Part shown: piece by piece, positions 17,724 through 27,800 of the stretch
How the letters are laid out: each line of letters starts with the position of its first letter
Position numbering within the stretch: position 1 is the first letter of the stretch
Source: Aquimarina sp. AU474
Lineage (GTDB): Bacteria > Bacteroidota > Bacteroidia > Flavobacteriales > Flavobacteriaceae
DNA length: 64,000 bases
Direction of reading: 5' to 3'
NCBI RefSeq assembly: GCF_900312815.1
Contig: NZ_OMPE01000008.1
Coordinates: 248,001-312,000, forward strand
Notes under the pieces: generated by a model
What the model was told of the DNA's origin: nothing
Databases searched by the model: none
What the model saw: only the letters and a program-made list of their open reading frames with translations
Program-made: the position numbers and the translations under genes

Positions 17724-19634
17724 ATGATTTTGAAACCTGTTTATATTGTTTTTGGTGTTTCTGGAAGTGGTAAAACTACTATAGGAAACGTATTAGCAAA
17801 AGAACTGGACATTCCTTTTTTTGATGCAGATGATTTTCATCCTCAATCCAATATTCAAAAGATGTCCGATGGCTATTCTCTCGATGATAATGATCGAACA
17901 CCTTGGTTATCCATTTTGACGGATCAAATAAAAAACTGGCATCAAGATAAGGGCGCAGTATTGGCCTGTTCGGCATTAAAAATAAAATATAGAGAAAAGC
18001 TAGAGTCGTTTAATTCAGATCTTATTCATTGGATTTTTCTTGATGGTGATTATGATCTTATTCTTTCTCGACTTAAGGAAAGAAAAGGTCATTTTTTTCA
18101 AAGTGAGCTACTCACTTCTCAATTCGATGTGTTAGAAAAACCCACCAAAGGCATTTCGATTAAGGTTAATCAAAGTACAACCCATATGGTCACCGAAATA
18201 AAATCAAAGTTAAATGTACAGAAATCACAAATAGGCCTTTTTGGACTAGGAGTCATGGGTAAGAGTTTAGCAAAGAATATATTGTCTAATAACTTTAGTT
18301 TATCTGTTTATAATAGACACATAAAAGAGAAAGAGGTGGATGTAGCCAAAAACTTCGCAGATGAACTTACAGTAAAACCTAAACCTTTTGATGATTTACA
18401 ACTGTTTGTAGAATCTTTACAACAACCTCGTATTATAATGTTAATGATTAGTGCAGGACCTGTTATTGATCAGGTAGTTAAAGATTTACTTCCGTTTTTA
18501 AATACTGGAGATTGTATTTTGGATGGAGGTAATTCTCATTATAAGGATACCATAAGAAGAGAAAAACTATTATCAATTGAAGGAATTTCATTTCTAGGTG
18601 TAGGTATATCGGGCGGAGAAGAAGGGGCGCTTAAAGGTCCTTCTATTATGCCGGGAGGCACAAGAAAAGGATACGAACAGTGTTCGAATTTTCTTGAGGC
18701 TATTGCGGCAAAAGATAAAGGAAACAAAGCATGTTGTTCGTATATCGGTTCCGAAGGATCTGGGCACTTTGTAAAAATGATTCATAACGGTATAGAGTAT
18801 GGAGAGATGCAATTGTTAGCAGAAATTTATCATTTACTGAGACATTATCTAGAGAAAAAACCAAGCGAAATCGAAAAGATTTTTACATCATGGAGAACCC
18901 GAAACAAAGACAGTTATCTTTTAGAAATTACTACCGATATTTTGCTAAAAAAAGAAGGTTCAGGTTATTTGATTGACAAAATTTTGGATAAAGCCGATCA
19001 AAAAGGAACAGGAAGTTGGTCATCGATTTCTGCATTAAAAACAGGAGTGCCTTTTTCTACAATTTCTGAGGCAGTGATGGTAAGATTTCTATCCGCAAAA
19101 AAAGATGAGCGTATCAAGGCTTCTAATATTTATAATTATGAAATCTCAATTTCATCAGAAAATAAGGCGTTTTTATTAAAACAGCTAGAAGAAGCATATT
19201 ATGCAGCAAGTATTATTAACCATGCTATTGGTTTTGATTCGTTGAAACAAACTTCTTTAGAATACGATTGGAACCTTAATCTATCTGAAATAGCTAGAAT
19301 ATGGACTAATGGATGCATCATACGAAGTGATTTGATGGAAAAAATGGCAGTACTGCTTAGTAATGATAATGACACCTCTGTTTTGTTGTTTCCTGAAATA
19401 GTGGATACAATGAATTCTCATATTAGTAAATTAACTTTTGTAGTCTCTAATGGGCTTCAAATAGGATGTGCTTTACCAGTACTTTCGGCAGCCTCAAATT
19501 ACTTTCTTAATTACACTTCTGCGCAAATGTCCGCCAATATGATACAAGCTCAACGAGATTATTTTGGGGCACATAAATATCAAAGAATAGATAAAAAAGA
19601 AGGAGAATATTTTCACACAGATTGGAAAAATTAA
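17724..19634 (+). CDS. Gluconokinase / 6-phosphogluconate dehydrogenase fusion
   Basis: The 636-aa protein joins two consecutive enzymes. Residues 1-165 are a GntK-type gluconokinase with P-loop GVSGSGKT (11-18) and the DADDFHP and CSALK motifs. Residues 168-636 are a decarboxylating 6-phosphogluconate dehydrogenase with dinucleotide fold GLFGLGVMG (171-179), substrate-binding GISGGEEGA, catalytic GSGHFVKMIHNG and the C-terminal RDYFGAH motif. The fusion would take gluconate to ribulose 5-phosphate. The gluconate permease gene starts 5 nt after its stop, so the pair forms a gluconate uptake operon. Both halves look intact. Confidence 0.92.
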   Translation: MILKPVYIVFGVSGSGKTTIGNVLAKELDIPFFDADDFHPQSNIQKMSDGYSLDDNDRTPWLSILTDQIKNWHQDKGAVLACSALKIKYREKLESFNSDLIHWIFLDGDYDLILSRLKERKGHFFQSELLTSQFDVLEKPTKGISIKVNQSTTHMVTEIKSKLNVQKSQIGLFGLGVMGKSLAKNILSNNFSLSVYNRHIKEKEVDVAKNFADELTVKPKPFDDLQLFVESLQQPRIIMLMISAGPVIDQVVKDLLPFLNTGDCILDGGNSHYKDTIRREKLLSIEGISFLGVGISGGEEGALKGPSIMPGGTRKGYEQCSNFLEAIAAKDKGNKACCSYIGSEGSGHFVKMIHNGIEYGEMQLLAEIYHLLRHYLEKKPSEIEKIFTSWRTRNKDSYLLEITTDILLKKEGSGYLIDKILDKADQKGTGSWSSISALKTGVPFSTISEAVMVRFLSAKKDERIKASNIYNYEISISSENKAFLLKQLEEAYYAASIINHAIGFDSLKQTSLEYDWNLNLSEIARIWTNGCIIRSDLMEKMAVLLSNDNDTSVLLFPEIVDTMNSHISKLTFVVSNGLQIGCALPVLSAASNYFLNYTSAQMSANMIQAQRDYFGAHKYQRIDKKEGEYFHTDWKN

Positions 19635-19639
19635 TACAT

Positions 19640-20983
19640 ATGGATTATCAATTGTTAATTGCGGTAGCAGTAGGGGTTTTTGCTTTATTATTTATGATTC
19701 TAAAATTAAGAATGCAGGCATTTATAGCATTATTAATTGTTTGTATTCTTGTAGGGATTGTAGCCGGATTATCTCCAGAAAACATTTTGGATAGCGTTAA
19801 AAATGGAATGGGCAGTACACTGGGTTTTGTAGCCACAGTGGTAGGTTTAGGAGCTCTTTTTGGAGGAATGCTAGAACACTCGGGAGGGGCTCAAGGTTTG
19901 GCTATTTATATTTTAAAACTATTTGGAGAAAAAAATGCTTCTTGGGCACTTATGGTCACAGGTTTTATTGTAGCAATACCTGTTTTTTTTGATGTAGCCT
20001 TTATTATATTGGTTCCTCTTGTTTATGCAATGGCCAAAAAGACGAAAAAATCATTGTTATTATATGCTGTCCCATTATTAGCAGGATTGGCAATCACACA
20101 TAGTTTTATTCCTCCAACTCCTGGTCCAGTTGCAGTAGCTGATATTTTGGGAGCAAATCTAGGTTGGGTAATTATATTTGGATGTATTGCAGGAATTCCT
20201 ACAGCAATTATTAGTGGTCCTTTATTTGCAAAATACATTTCAAAAAAAATTACAGTAGTAGTTCCAGAAAATAAAGAGTTTAGTGCTAATAATGAAGATT
20301 ATCCTAATCCATTTGCTATTATTGCCATTATCACTTTACCTATTATGTTAATCGTATTAAAGACCGTTTTACTAGGGGATTGGTTTAATGTTGATAGACT
20401 CCCAAAAATACTTGTATATGCTGTTACTTTATTGGGGCATCCTTTTACGGCTTTAATTTTGGCTAATTTGATCGCTTGGTATGTACTTGGAATACGAAGA
20501 GGTGTGGGTAGAGATGCGCTTCTTAAACTTTCTATGAAATCTTTTGGTCCGGCTGGAGCTATAATATTGCTTACCGGAGCTGGAGGTGCGTTTAAACAAA
20601 TACTAGTGGATACAAAAGTAGGGGAGTTATTAGCTTCTACGCTACATAGTGCTTCAATTCATCCTTTAATATTTGCTTTTATTGTAGCCGCTTTAATTCG
20701 TGTATTACAAGGCTCGGCAACGACGGCTATGATTGCTGGTGCAGGTATTATGTCACCAATTGTAATTGCAGGCGGTTTTAGCCCGGCACAAATTGCTCTA
20801 ATGGTAATCTCTATTGCTTCAGGATCGACGATATTATCCCATGTAAACGATAGTGGTTTTTGGTTAGTTGGTCAATATTTAGGTTTAACCGAAAAACAAA
20901 CTTTTCAGTCCTGGACAATGATGACAGTACTTATAGCAATTATTGGATTAATAATGTCCTTGGTTTTGTGGTATGTTTTTTAA
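19640..20983 (+). CDS. GntP family gluconate:H+ symporter
   Basis: The 447-aa polytopic membrane protein has about 12 hydrophobic segments. It carries GntP-family signatures: GGMLEHSGGAQ, IPVFFDVAFIILVPL, IPPTPGPVAVAD, RVLQGSATTAMI and HVNDSGFW. The first ATG after the previous stop (19640) is taken; a TTG at 19622 would overlap the upstream gene. Co-transcription with the kinase/dehydrogenase fusion supports gluconate as the substrate, although related sugar acids are possible. Confidence 0.9.
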   Translation: MDYQLLIAVAVGVFALLFMILKLRMQAFIALLIVCILVGIVAGLSPENILDSVKNGMGSTLGFVATVVGLGALFGGMLEHSGGAQGLAIYILKLFGEKNASWALMVTGFIVAIPVFFDVAFIILVPLVYAMAKKTKKSLLLYAVPLLAGLAITHSFIPPTPGPVAVADILGANLGWVIIFGCIAGIPTAIISGPLFAKYISKKITVVVPENKEFSANNEDYPNPFAIIAIITLPIMLIVLKTVLLGDWFNVDRLPKILVYAVTLLGHPFTALILANLIAWYVLGIRRGVGRDALLKLSMKSFGPAGAIILLTGAGGAFKQILVDTKVGELLASTLHSASIHPLIFAFIVAALIRVLQGSATTAMIAGAGIMSPIVIAGGFSPAQIALMVISIASGSTILSHVNDSGFWLVGQYLGLTEKQTFQSWTMMTVLIAIIGLIMSLVLWYVF

Positions 20984-20989
20984 AAAGAA

Positions 20990-22093
20990 CTAATTAATTA
21001 ACATAAAATCAATTTTTTGAAATTCTTTTCCGTTTACGATTAAGGATAATCGGTGTTGACCTTTATAAAATTTCCGTGTAGTGATAATTTTGAACGATTG
21101 TTTCTTTTGAATTTCTGTAATTGTATTTGCTTCATATATTTTTTCACTAATCTTAAATACTTTTCTAGACAATGTGCCATTAGCTTTTTTATAATAGATT
21201 CCATATTCGAGTCTAATTTTGGAAGAAGAGTTTGATGAATTATGTAATTTAAATGAAAAAAATAAGGATTGCCCAATTTTAATTTTTGGTGTATGTGTTT
21301 GAAAGTTAGTGACTTTTATATGTGCAATGGACCCAAAACCGAATAAATCTAATATATCTGTATTTCCAGATTTTAGCAAAGTTCTACTAGCATGTTTAAT
21401 AAGCCAATCTGTTTCTTTTGTTTTTCCTTGCCATTTTTTTACTAGTTCTATAACTGTTGTGGGATTGTCCTTTGATATATCATTCATATTATTGGCAACA
21501 CTTCTTCGTACCATTTCTGATGGATCATTTTTTAGATTTTCGAGTATAGGAATTATAGGAGAAGGATCTTTTTTAAATTTAGGTAGAGCCATTGCCCAAG
21601 GCAATCTGGGTCTAGATCCTTCTGAAGCCAGACGTCTTACCATGGCATGTGGATGTTGTGACCATACTAAAAGTTGTAGTATCATTTGTTGCGGATATTT
21701 TATTATGAATGGTCTCACAGCAAATTCACAACTCGTAAATTGTGTAATCTTTTCTATAGCCATTATTGATGTCGTATAATCATCGATACCATATTTCTCG
21801 ATATAATCGGGTAAAAACATGTACTCAAAGGATAAACTTTCCTCTTTAGTATTTAATAATTCTGTAATTTTTATAATTACACCTACAGCCTTGAAGTAAT
21901 CGTTGGGTAAATGTTGGTACATTGTTTCAGAGATATGATACATCCTTTGTTTGAGTTCTTTACATTCCCAATCTTTAATATATATATCTGTTAAGAATTG
22001 GGTTTGATTAAGGTTAGGATATACTTTTTTTAAAACTTTTATAAATTCTTCAAAAAAAGATTGATTATATACATTTTTTAATGCTTCGGCCAT
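20990..22093 (-). CDS. AlkC-like DNA alkylation repair glycosylase (HEAT-repeat)
   Basis: The 367-aa protein has helical HEAT-like repeats (about 1-245), including the AlkC/AlkD-type segments HPHAMVRRLASEGSRPRLPW and SEMVRRSVANNMNDISKD. A C-terminal beta-rich region (about 260-367; HNSSNSSSKIRLEYGIYY, QHRLSLIVNGKEF) fits the Ig-like domain of the longer AlkC members. These enzymes excise 3-methyladenine and related lesions without base flipping. The start at 22093 (MAEALKNVYN) removes a 16-residue hydrophobic extension that the open frame would allow. It is convergent with gntP. Confidence 0.8.
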   Translation of the reverse strand: MAEALKNVYNQSFFEEFIKVLKKVYPNLNQTQFLTDIYIKDWECKELKQRMYHISETMYQHLPNDYFKAVGVIIKITELLNTKEESLSFEYMFLPDYIEKYGIDDYTTSIMAIEKITQFTSCEFAVRPFIIKYPQQMILQLLVWSQHPHAMVRRLASEGSRPRLPWAMALPKFKKDPSPIIPILENLKNDPSEMVRRSVANNMNDISKDNPTTVIELVKKWQGKTKETDWLIKHASRTLLKSGNTDILDLFGFGSIAHIKVTNFQTHTPKIKIGQSLFFSFKLHNSSNSSSKIRLEYGIYYKKANGTLSRKVFKISEKIYEANTITEIQKKQSFKIITTRKFYKGQHRLSLIVNGKEFQKIDFMLIN

Positions 22094-22295
22094 ATTTTTT
22101 AGAATTATTCTGTTTAGAATAATCAAAATTAGTCGGAACATATGACAACTATATGTCAGTAGTATAGGATGTGATCAGAACATAAAATCAGATTTGTTCA
22201 AAAAAAGTATGGTAAATCTGGAATTGATTCAATTTTCATTGTTTAAAGTATAGTTTTTCTATCATATTACTATGGTATTTTTAGAGATTAACAAT

Positions 22296-22303
22296 TACAT
22301 TTG
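22296..22303 (+). promoter_or_regulatory. Putative -7 promoter element of aroC
   Basis: TACATTTG fits the Bacteroidetes TAnnTTTG -7 consensus, 17 nt before the aroC ATG. No clear -33 TTTG is seen at the right distance, so the call is tentative. Confidence 0.35.
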
Positions 22304-22320
22304 TTGAAAATTTGTACTGT

Positions 22321-23385
22321 ATGGCAGGAAATACATTTGGAAACCTTTTTAAGGTGACTACATTTGGAGAATCGCATGGCGTTGCGATAGGAGGAATCAT
22401 TGATGGATGTCCATCAGGGGTAACATTAGATTTAGAAGCCATTCAAGGAGAGTTAGACCGAAGAAAACCTGGTCAATCTGCAATTGTTACACAGCGTAAA
22501 GAACCCGATACGGTAGAATTTTTTTCAGGGATTTTTGAAGGAGTTACTACAGGTACGCCAATAGGTTTTGTAATTAAAAATGCAAATCAAAAATCTAAGG
22601 ATTACTCACATATAAAAGATTCATATAGACCATCTCATGCTGATTATACATATGATCAAAAATATGGTGTTAGAGATTATAGAGGAGGAGGACGTTCTTC
22701 GGCGAGAGAAACTGCAAGTAGAGTAGTGGCAGGTGCCATAGCAAAACAAGTGCTTCCTGAACTTAGCATAAACGCCTATGTTAGTGGTGTTGGTGCTATT
22801 AAACTTGGAAAAAGTCATACTGAATTAGATTTTTCGCTAACAGAAAGTAACATTGTTCGTTGCCCTGATACAGAAAAAGCCAATGAAATGGAACAGTACA
22901 TTAAACAAATCCGAAAAGAAGGAGATACTGTAGGTGGAATTGTGAGTTGTGCAATTTCTGGAGTACCTATTGGATTAGGAGAACCTGTTTTTGATAAATT
23001 ACATGCAGAACTTGGTAAAGCGATGCTATCAATAAATGCCGTAAAGGGTTTTGAATATGGTAGTGGTTTTGCAGGAGCAGAGTTAAAAGGAAGCCAGCAT
23101 AATGACTTATTTAATGCAGATGGTACTACAAAAACTAACCTTTCTGGTGGTATACAAGGAGGTATTTCTAATGGGATGGATGTTTATTTTAATGTAGCCT
23201 TTAAACCTGTGGCAACCATTATGCAAGATCAAGAAACCATCGATAAGGAAGGAAACATGGTAAATATGCAAGGTAAAGGAAGACATGATCCTTGTGTGGT
23301 ACCTAGAGCAGTACCTATTGTAGAAGCAATGGCAGCTTTGGTTTTAGTTGATTATTGGTTAATGAACAGAACAATTAAGAAATGA
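22321..23385 (+). CDS. aroC: Chorismate synthase
   Basis: The 354-aa enzyme catalyses the last shikimate step, 5-enolpyruvylshikimate-3-phosphate to chorismate, with reduced FMN. Family signatures are GESHG near residue 17, [14 protein letters not shown], the Arg/Gly-rich [16 protein letters not shown] and the C-terminal [18 protein letters not shown]. The ATG at 22321 gives the standard N-terminus [10 protein letters not shown]; a TTG lies three codons upstream. A second shikimate gene (aroQ) lies far away at 57.0 kb, so the pathway is dispersed. Confidence 0.97.
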   Translation: MAGNTFGNLFKVTTFGESHGVAIGGIIDGCPSGVTLDLEAIQGELDRRKPGQSAIVTQRKEPDTVEFFSGIFEGVTTGTPIGFVIKNANQKSKDYSHIKDSYRPSHADYTYDQKYGVRDYRGGGRSSARETASRVVAGAIAKQVLPELSINAYVSGVGAIKLGKSHTELDFSLTESNIVRCPDTEKANEMEQYIKQIRKEGDTVGGIVSCAISGVPIGLGEPVFDKLHAELGKAMLSINAVKGFEYGSGFAGAELKGSQHNDLFNADGTTKTNLSGGIQGGISNGMDVYFNVAFKPVATIMQDQETIDKEGNMVNMQGKGRHDPCVVPRAVPIVEAMAALVLVDYWLMNRTIKK

Positions 23386-23408
23386 TCACACAATACAAGT
23401 AAATAATT

Positions 23409-23440
23409 ACGGTAATCTTAATAAGGTTGCCGTTTTTTTG
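23409..23440 (+). terminator. Rho-independent terminator after aroC
   Basis: An 11-bp stem with two G-U pairs (23409-23419 and 23423-23433, 3-nt loop) is followed directly by TTTTTT. Confidence 0.8.
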
Positions 23441-23491
23441 TTTTTAATTTATATCTTCGACCCTCTTTGGCTTATAAATTAAAACATTTAC

Positions 23492-24820
23492 ATGAAAAAA
23501 ATTGCACTGCACTGGCAAATCATGATCGGAATGCTGCTAGGTATAGTATTCGGATTTATAATGACAACAATCTCTTGGGGTAAAGGATTTACAGGAGATT
23601 GGATTGCTCCACTTGGGACTATTTTTGTAAACCTTTTAAAATTAATTGCTGTTCCTCTTATTTTAGCTTCTTTGATTAAAGGTATCTCTGATCTAAAGGA
23701 TATTTCTAAGTTTAAGGCAATTGGAGGTCGAACCATTGTTATTTATGTTCTTACCACAGTTATTGCAATTACTATTGGTTTATTATTAGTGAATGTTATT
23801 AAACCGGGAGATGGGATTACGCCAGAAACTATTGAGAAATTAACAACAGAATATGCTGGTAATGCCAAAATATCCGAACGTATTGCCGAGGCGGGTAGAC
23901 AAAAAGAAAGTGGCCCTTTGCAATTTGTAGTAGATATGGTGCCACAAAATGCTATTAAAGCAATGAGTGACAATAAGATGATGCTACAAGTGATATTTTT
24001 TGCAATTTTCCTTGGGATCAGTATGTTACTCATATCACCAAAACAATCTAAACCACTTAAAAAATTCTTTGACAGTCTTAATGATGTGGTTTTAAAAATG
24101 GTTGATCTAATTATGCTTACTGCCCCATTTGCCGTTTTTGCATTATTAGCCAATGTGGTTGTAACCTCTGATGATCCTGATATATTGTTAGCATTGTTAC
24201 GATATGCTGGTGTTGTGATATTTGGATTATCATTAATGATCGTATTCTATTGTATTTTGGTTTCTGTGATCACAAAAAAATCTCCTTTATGGTTTTTAAA
24301 ACAGATTAGTCCTGCTCAATTGTTAGCTTTTTCTACTAGTTCTAGTGCGGCAACGCTACCAGTAACAATGGAGAGAGTAGAGGAACATATTGGTGTAGAT
24401 AAAGAAGTATCTAGTTTTGTGTTACCGGTAGGAGCGACTATTAATATGGATGGTACAAGTTTATACCAAGCGGTAGCTTCGGTATTTATTATGCAAGTAT
24501 TATGGCCAGAGGGATTAACTTTCAGCAACCAAATAACAATTGTATTAACTGCTTTATTAGCATCAATAGGATCTGCTGCTGTTCCCGGAGCAGGAATGGT
24601 AATGTTAGTAATAGTTCTAGAAGCTATTGGATTCCCTTCAGATAAGTTACCAATAGGATTGGCATTAATTTTTGCTGTAGATAGACCTTTAGATATGCTT
24701 CGTACTACTATTAATGTTACAGGAGATGCTACGGTATCTATGATTGTAGCAAAATCTGTAGGTAAACTAGGAGATCCTAATGTAAAAGAATGGGATGATC
24801 ATTATGATGATGTAAAGTAG
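23492..24820 (+). CDS. Dicarboxylate/amino acid:cation symporter (DAACS family)
   Basis: The 442-aa transporter shows hallmark motifs of the glutamate/aspartate and C4-dicarboxylate family: the Ser-rich hairpin AFSTSSSAATLPVT, then PVGATINMDGT and GSAAVPGAGMVM, with 8 or so transmembrane helices and two re-entrant loops. It resembles the GltP/GltT subgroup (Na+ or H+ coupled). The substrate could be glutamate, aspartate or succinate. It is convergent with a LysR gene 3 nt away. A decarboxylase that could act on an imported amino acid lies just beyond. Confidence 0.9.
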   Translation: MKKIALHWQIMIGMLLGIVFGFIMTTISWGKGFTGDWIAPLGTIFVNLLKLIAVPLILASLIKGISDLKDISKFKAIGGRTIVIYVLTTVIAITIGLLLVNVIKPGDGITPETIEKLTTEYAGNAKISERIAEAGRQKESGPLQFVVDMVPQNAIKAMSDNKMMLQVIFFAIFLGISMLLISPKQSKPLKKFFDSLNDVVLKMVDLIMLTAPFAVFALLANVVVTSDDPDILLALLRYAGVVIFGLSLMIVFYCILVSVITKKSPLWFLKQISPAQLLAFSTSSSAATLPVTMERVEEHIGVDKEVSSFVLPVGATINMDGTSLYQAVASVFIMQVLWPEGLTFSNQITIVLTALLASIGSAAVPGAGMVMLVIVLEAIGFPSDKLPIGLALIFAVDRPLDMLRTTINVTGDATVSMIVAKSVGKLGDPNVKEWDDHYDDVK

Positions 24821-24823
24821 CTG

Positions 24824-25705
24824 TTAATTTACTTTCCAGTTTTTGAGTAATTCAAATAAAACAGGGTATTCTGATTCTCTTTCTGGATTCCACATCATAG
24901 TTAGTTTTGCTTTTTGTTGAATGTCTGGTAATTCTATATTTTTTATAGGAAACTCATGACCATGCAGTGATGATACTGGCTCCAGAGCTACACCAAGCCC
25001 TGCTTCTACTAACCTGAATCCAGTACTGGCAGAATCGGTTTCGTGAACTACTTTAGGATTAAAACCGGCATCTGTACATATGGATTCTAAAATATGCACA
25101 TAGTTTGGCCCATCGGATACAGAAGGAAATATAAATTCTTCATCTGAAAAAACAGAAAAATCGGTATAATTATGACGGTCTACTGGATGATTTATGGGTA
25201 ATAAGATTACAAAATTGTCAATATGTAATACTTTGCTTTTTAAACTAAAGGGTACTAGAGGGTTTGTTGCAAAACCAATATCTAATTCGTTTTGTTGTAA
25301 TGCAAGGTATTGATCTCGATTATTCATTTCTCTAAGTACAGTTTTTATACCAGGAATCTGATCATTAATTGTTTTTAATATATCAGGTAAAATCGTTTGC
25401 ATAATGGAGTGTGTAAAACCAATTCTAATTTCTCCAACATCTCCGTTATGAATATGTGCGGTTTGCTTGGTCATTCTTTCCGCTTGTGTGATAAGTTTCT
25501 TAGTTTCTTTAACAAAATATATACCTGCATGAGTAAGTTCGACATTACGTTTATCTCTTTTAAAAAGAATAGCTCCAATTTGATTTTCTACAAGTTTTAT
25601 TTGTCTGCTTAAAGCTGGTTGAACAATATTGAGTTCGTCAGCAGCTTTTGTGAAATTCAATTTTTCGGCCAGAACAAGAATGTTTTTAAGTACTTGAATA
25701 TTCAT
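24824..25705 (-). CDS. LysR family transcriptional regulator
   Basis: The 293-aa protein has the N-terminal winged helix-turn-helix (residues 1-60; FTKAADELNIVQPALSRQIKLVE) and a C-terminal periplasmic-binding-like effector domain. The ATG at 25705 is taken. The gene is divergent from the PLP decarboxylase across 106 bp, the classic arrangement for a LysR regulator and its target. The inducer is unknown. Confidence 0.92.
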   Translation of the reverse strand: MNIQVLKNILVLAEKLNFTKAADELNIVQPALSRQIKLVENQIGAILFKRDKRNVELTHAGIYFVKETKKLITQAERMTKQTAHIHNGDVGEIRIGFTHSIMQTILPDILKTINDQIPGIKTVLREMNNRDQYLALQQNELDIGFATNPLVPFSLKSKVLHIDNFVILLPINHPVDRHNYTDFSVFSDEEFIFPSVSDGPNYVHILESICTDAGFNPKVVHETDSASTGFRLVEAGLGVALEPVSSLHGHEFPIKNIELPDIQQKAKLTMMWNPERESEYPVLFELLKNWKVN

Positions 25706-25766
25706 TGATAACAAATTGTTATTAGTGTATCAAAATTAAGTATTTTTTATTATAAATAAAGATGAT

Positions 25767-25774
25767 TAATTTTG
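25767..25774 (+). promoter_or_regulatory. Putative -7 promoter element of the PLP decarboxylase gene
   Basis: TAATTTTG fits TAnnTTTG and lies 37 nt before the start codon in the LysR/decarboxylase intergenic region. The -33 element is not clear. Confidence 0.35.
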
Positions 25775-25811
25775 AAAAAGTTTACTTTTTACTTCGAATA
25801 AAGAATACGCT

Positions 25812-27260
25812 ATGAGTAATGATATTTTAAAAAAAGCATACGAAACAGATAGTTTTAGGGCTATAGGTCATGAGGTTATTGATTTACTAGCTGATCATAT
25901 AGAAAATGTGCAAACCAATAGAGACCATCCTGTATTATCTTATCAATCACCAGAGGATGTTCATGCATATTGGCAAGAAGATTTTTCTTCGGATTCAGGG
26001 ATTATGGATGTGTTTAGAAATATTTTGAATCAATCTATTAATGTTCATCACCCTAGGTATATTGGTCATCAAGTGGCGGTTCCAGCCTTTATTTCAAGTC
26101 TTGCAGGGCTTATGTCTGATTTGTTAAGTAATGGTACTGGAGTCTATGAAATGGGAATGGCGGCAAATGCTATTGAAAGAGTAGTAACAGATTTGGTAGC
26201 CAAAAAAATTGGATATACTCAAAAAGCTTTGGGATTACTCACATCAGGAGGCACTCTTGCAAACCTTACGGCCCTACTGGCTGCTCGAAAAGCAAAGGGG
26301 CCTTCTTCAGTTTGGGAAAAGGGTCATCAAGAAAAATTAGCCATAATGGTGTCTCAAGAAGCCCACTATTGCATCGATAGAGCAGCAAGAATCCTTGGTT
26401 TTGGTGATGATGGGATTATTAAAGTACCCGTTAACGAAGATTTTAGCATAGATACAAGAGAACTGGACCAGTGTTTAAATAGTGCAAAAGCAAAAGGATT
26501 GCATGTCATTGCTTTAATTGGTTGTGCGTGTTCAACGGCAACGGGATCTTATGATGATTTAAATGCTTTATCAATATTTGCAGAACAAAATGATTTATGG
26601 TTTCATGTTGATGGGGCTCACGGTGGAGGAGTTGTGTTTTCAGAAAAATATAAACATTTAGTCGAAGGCATTGCTAAAGCTGATTCTGTAGTAATTGATT
26701 TTCATAAAATGTTAATGACTCCAGCATTAAATACGGGTTTGATTTTTAAGAATGCAGAGGATTCTTATCGAACTTTTGAGCAAAAGGCACAATATTTATG
26801 GGATTCGCAACATACTAGAGAATGGTATAACTCAGGAAAAAGAACTTTTGAGTGTACCAAATTAATGATGTCTATAAAGATATATGCAATTTTAAAAGCG
26901 CATGGTGAGGATATATTCGAGAAGAATATCGATACACTTTATGATCTTGCCATTGTTTTTGCGGATAAAATAAAACAAAATAAAAATTTTGAACTAGCAC
27001 ATGATCCTCAGGCCAATATTGTTAATTTCAGATATATAGCGACTAGTGATGTGGATATTAATTCAATTAATAATGGAGTGCGGCAAATTTTAGTAGAGTC
27101 GGGTAAATTTTATATTGTGCAAACAACAATAGGGGAGCATCGTTATTTGAGAACAACTATAATGAATCCTTTTACGAATGAAAAAGATTTCGATGCTTTG
27201 TTAAATGAGATAGAAATGATTGCAAAACGTCTTGAACATAAGAAGAAAGTATCAATTTAG
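25812..27260 (+). CDS. Group II PLP-dependent amino acid decarboxylase
   Basis: The 482-aa fold-type I enzyme of the aromatic/diaminobutyrate/glutamate decarboxylase group has cofactor-stacking His185 (EAHYC), Asp267 (FHVDGAH) that binds the pyridine nitrogen, and the Schiff-base lysine Lys299 in DFHKMLMTP. TSGGTLANLTALLAAR binds the phosphate. Substrate preference cannot be read from sequence; L-2,4-diaminobutyrate, tyrosine/DOPA and glutamate enzymes share this scaffold. The divergent LysR gene probably regulates it. The symporter next to LysR might supply the substrate. Confidence 0.88.
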   Translation: MSNDILKKAYETDSFRAIGHEVIDLLADHIENVQTNRDHPVLSYQSPEDVHAYWQEDFSSDSGIMDVFRNILNQSINVHHPRYIGHQVAVPAFISSLAGLMSDLLSNGTGVYEMGMAANAIERVVTDLVAKKIGYTQKALGLLTSGGTLANLTALLAARKAKGPSSVWEKGHQEKLAIMVSQEAHYCIDRAARILGFGDDGIIKVPVNEDFSIDTRELDQCLNSAKAKGLHVIALIGCACSTATGSYDDLNALSIFAEQNDLWFHVDGAHGGGVVFSEKYKHLVEGIAKADSVVIDFHKMLMTPALNTGLIFKNAEDSYRTFEQKAQYLWDSQHTREWYNSGKRTFECTKLMMSIKIYAILKAHGEDIFEKNIDTLYDLAIVFADKIKQNKNFELAHDPQANIVNFRYIATSDVDINSINNGVRQILVESGKFYIVQTTIGEHRYLRTTIMNPFTNEKDFDALLNEIEMIAKRLEHKKKVSI

Positions 27261-27339
27261 AGAAATTTAACTTTTTGTTCACGCAACTAACACTAAAAGT
27301 GATTCATCTACAGTTATATAGTAACCAAATTAATTAAAG

Positions 27340-27744
27340 ATGAAACGTTTAGCGTATATATTGTTATCTTTTTCTATACTATTAGGCTGTAGTAATGATG
27401 ATGATTCTAATCCAGAGGTTGTATTATCAGGATTATCTGGAAAATGGAATTTAGTTAATGTTAATGGCGGTTTTGTTGGTGTAAACCATGATTTTGAGAA
27501 TGGCATCATCGTCTGGGATTTTAATGAAACTAATAATAAGGTGGTCATTACCAATTCGAATACGGATGATACGATCGAAGATTCTTTCCCAACAGGAACT
27601 TATAACTATTCGATACTAGAAGTTCAAGGAAATCAGGAATTAGTAGTTGATAATAGAAATCTTGGTAATTTTGAAATTTCTGGTAGTCAATTCATAGTAG
27701 ATGAGAATTTTAGAGATGGTTTTAGATTTACTTTTAGTCGTTAA
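27340..27744 (+). CDS. Small lipocalin-like lipoprotein
   Basis: The 134-aa protein has a lipoprotein signal (lipobox ILLG, Cys17), a Ser/Asp-rich linker and a compact beta domain beginning LSGKWNLVNVNGG. That opening and the alternating strands match the lipocalin-like (META/DUF-type) lipoproteins common in Flavobacteriia. It stands alone downstream of the decarboxylase. Its ligand is unknown. Confidence 0.7.
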   Translation: MKRLAYILLSFSILLGCSNDDDSNPEVVLSGLSGKWNLVNVNGGFVGVNHDFENGIIVWDFNETNNKVVITNSNTDDTIEDSFPTGTYNYSILEVQGNQELVVDNRNLGNFEISGSQFIVDENFRDGFRFTFSR

Positions 27745-27800
27745 AACCAATGTTTTCGTTTCAATATTTTTAAGCTATGATGATGTGATGAGCAAAAAAA

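Noticed and set aside
21309..21779. 156-aa open frame on the plus strand
   Set aside because: It lies wholly antisense to the AlkC-like gene, which has recognisable motifs; the frame is a shadow with no family resemblance.
23743..24153. 136-aa open frame on the minus strand
   Set aside because: Antisense shadow of the DAACS symporter gene, low-complexity Ile/Thr/Asn content and no signal or domain.
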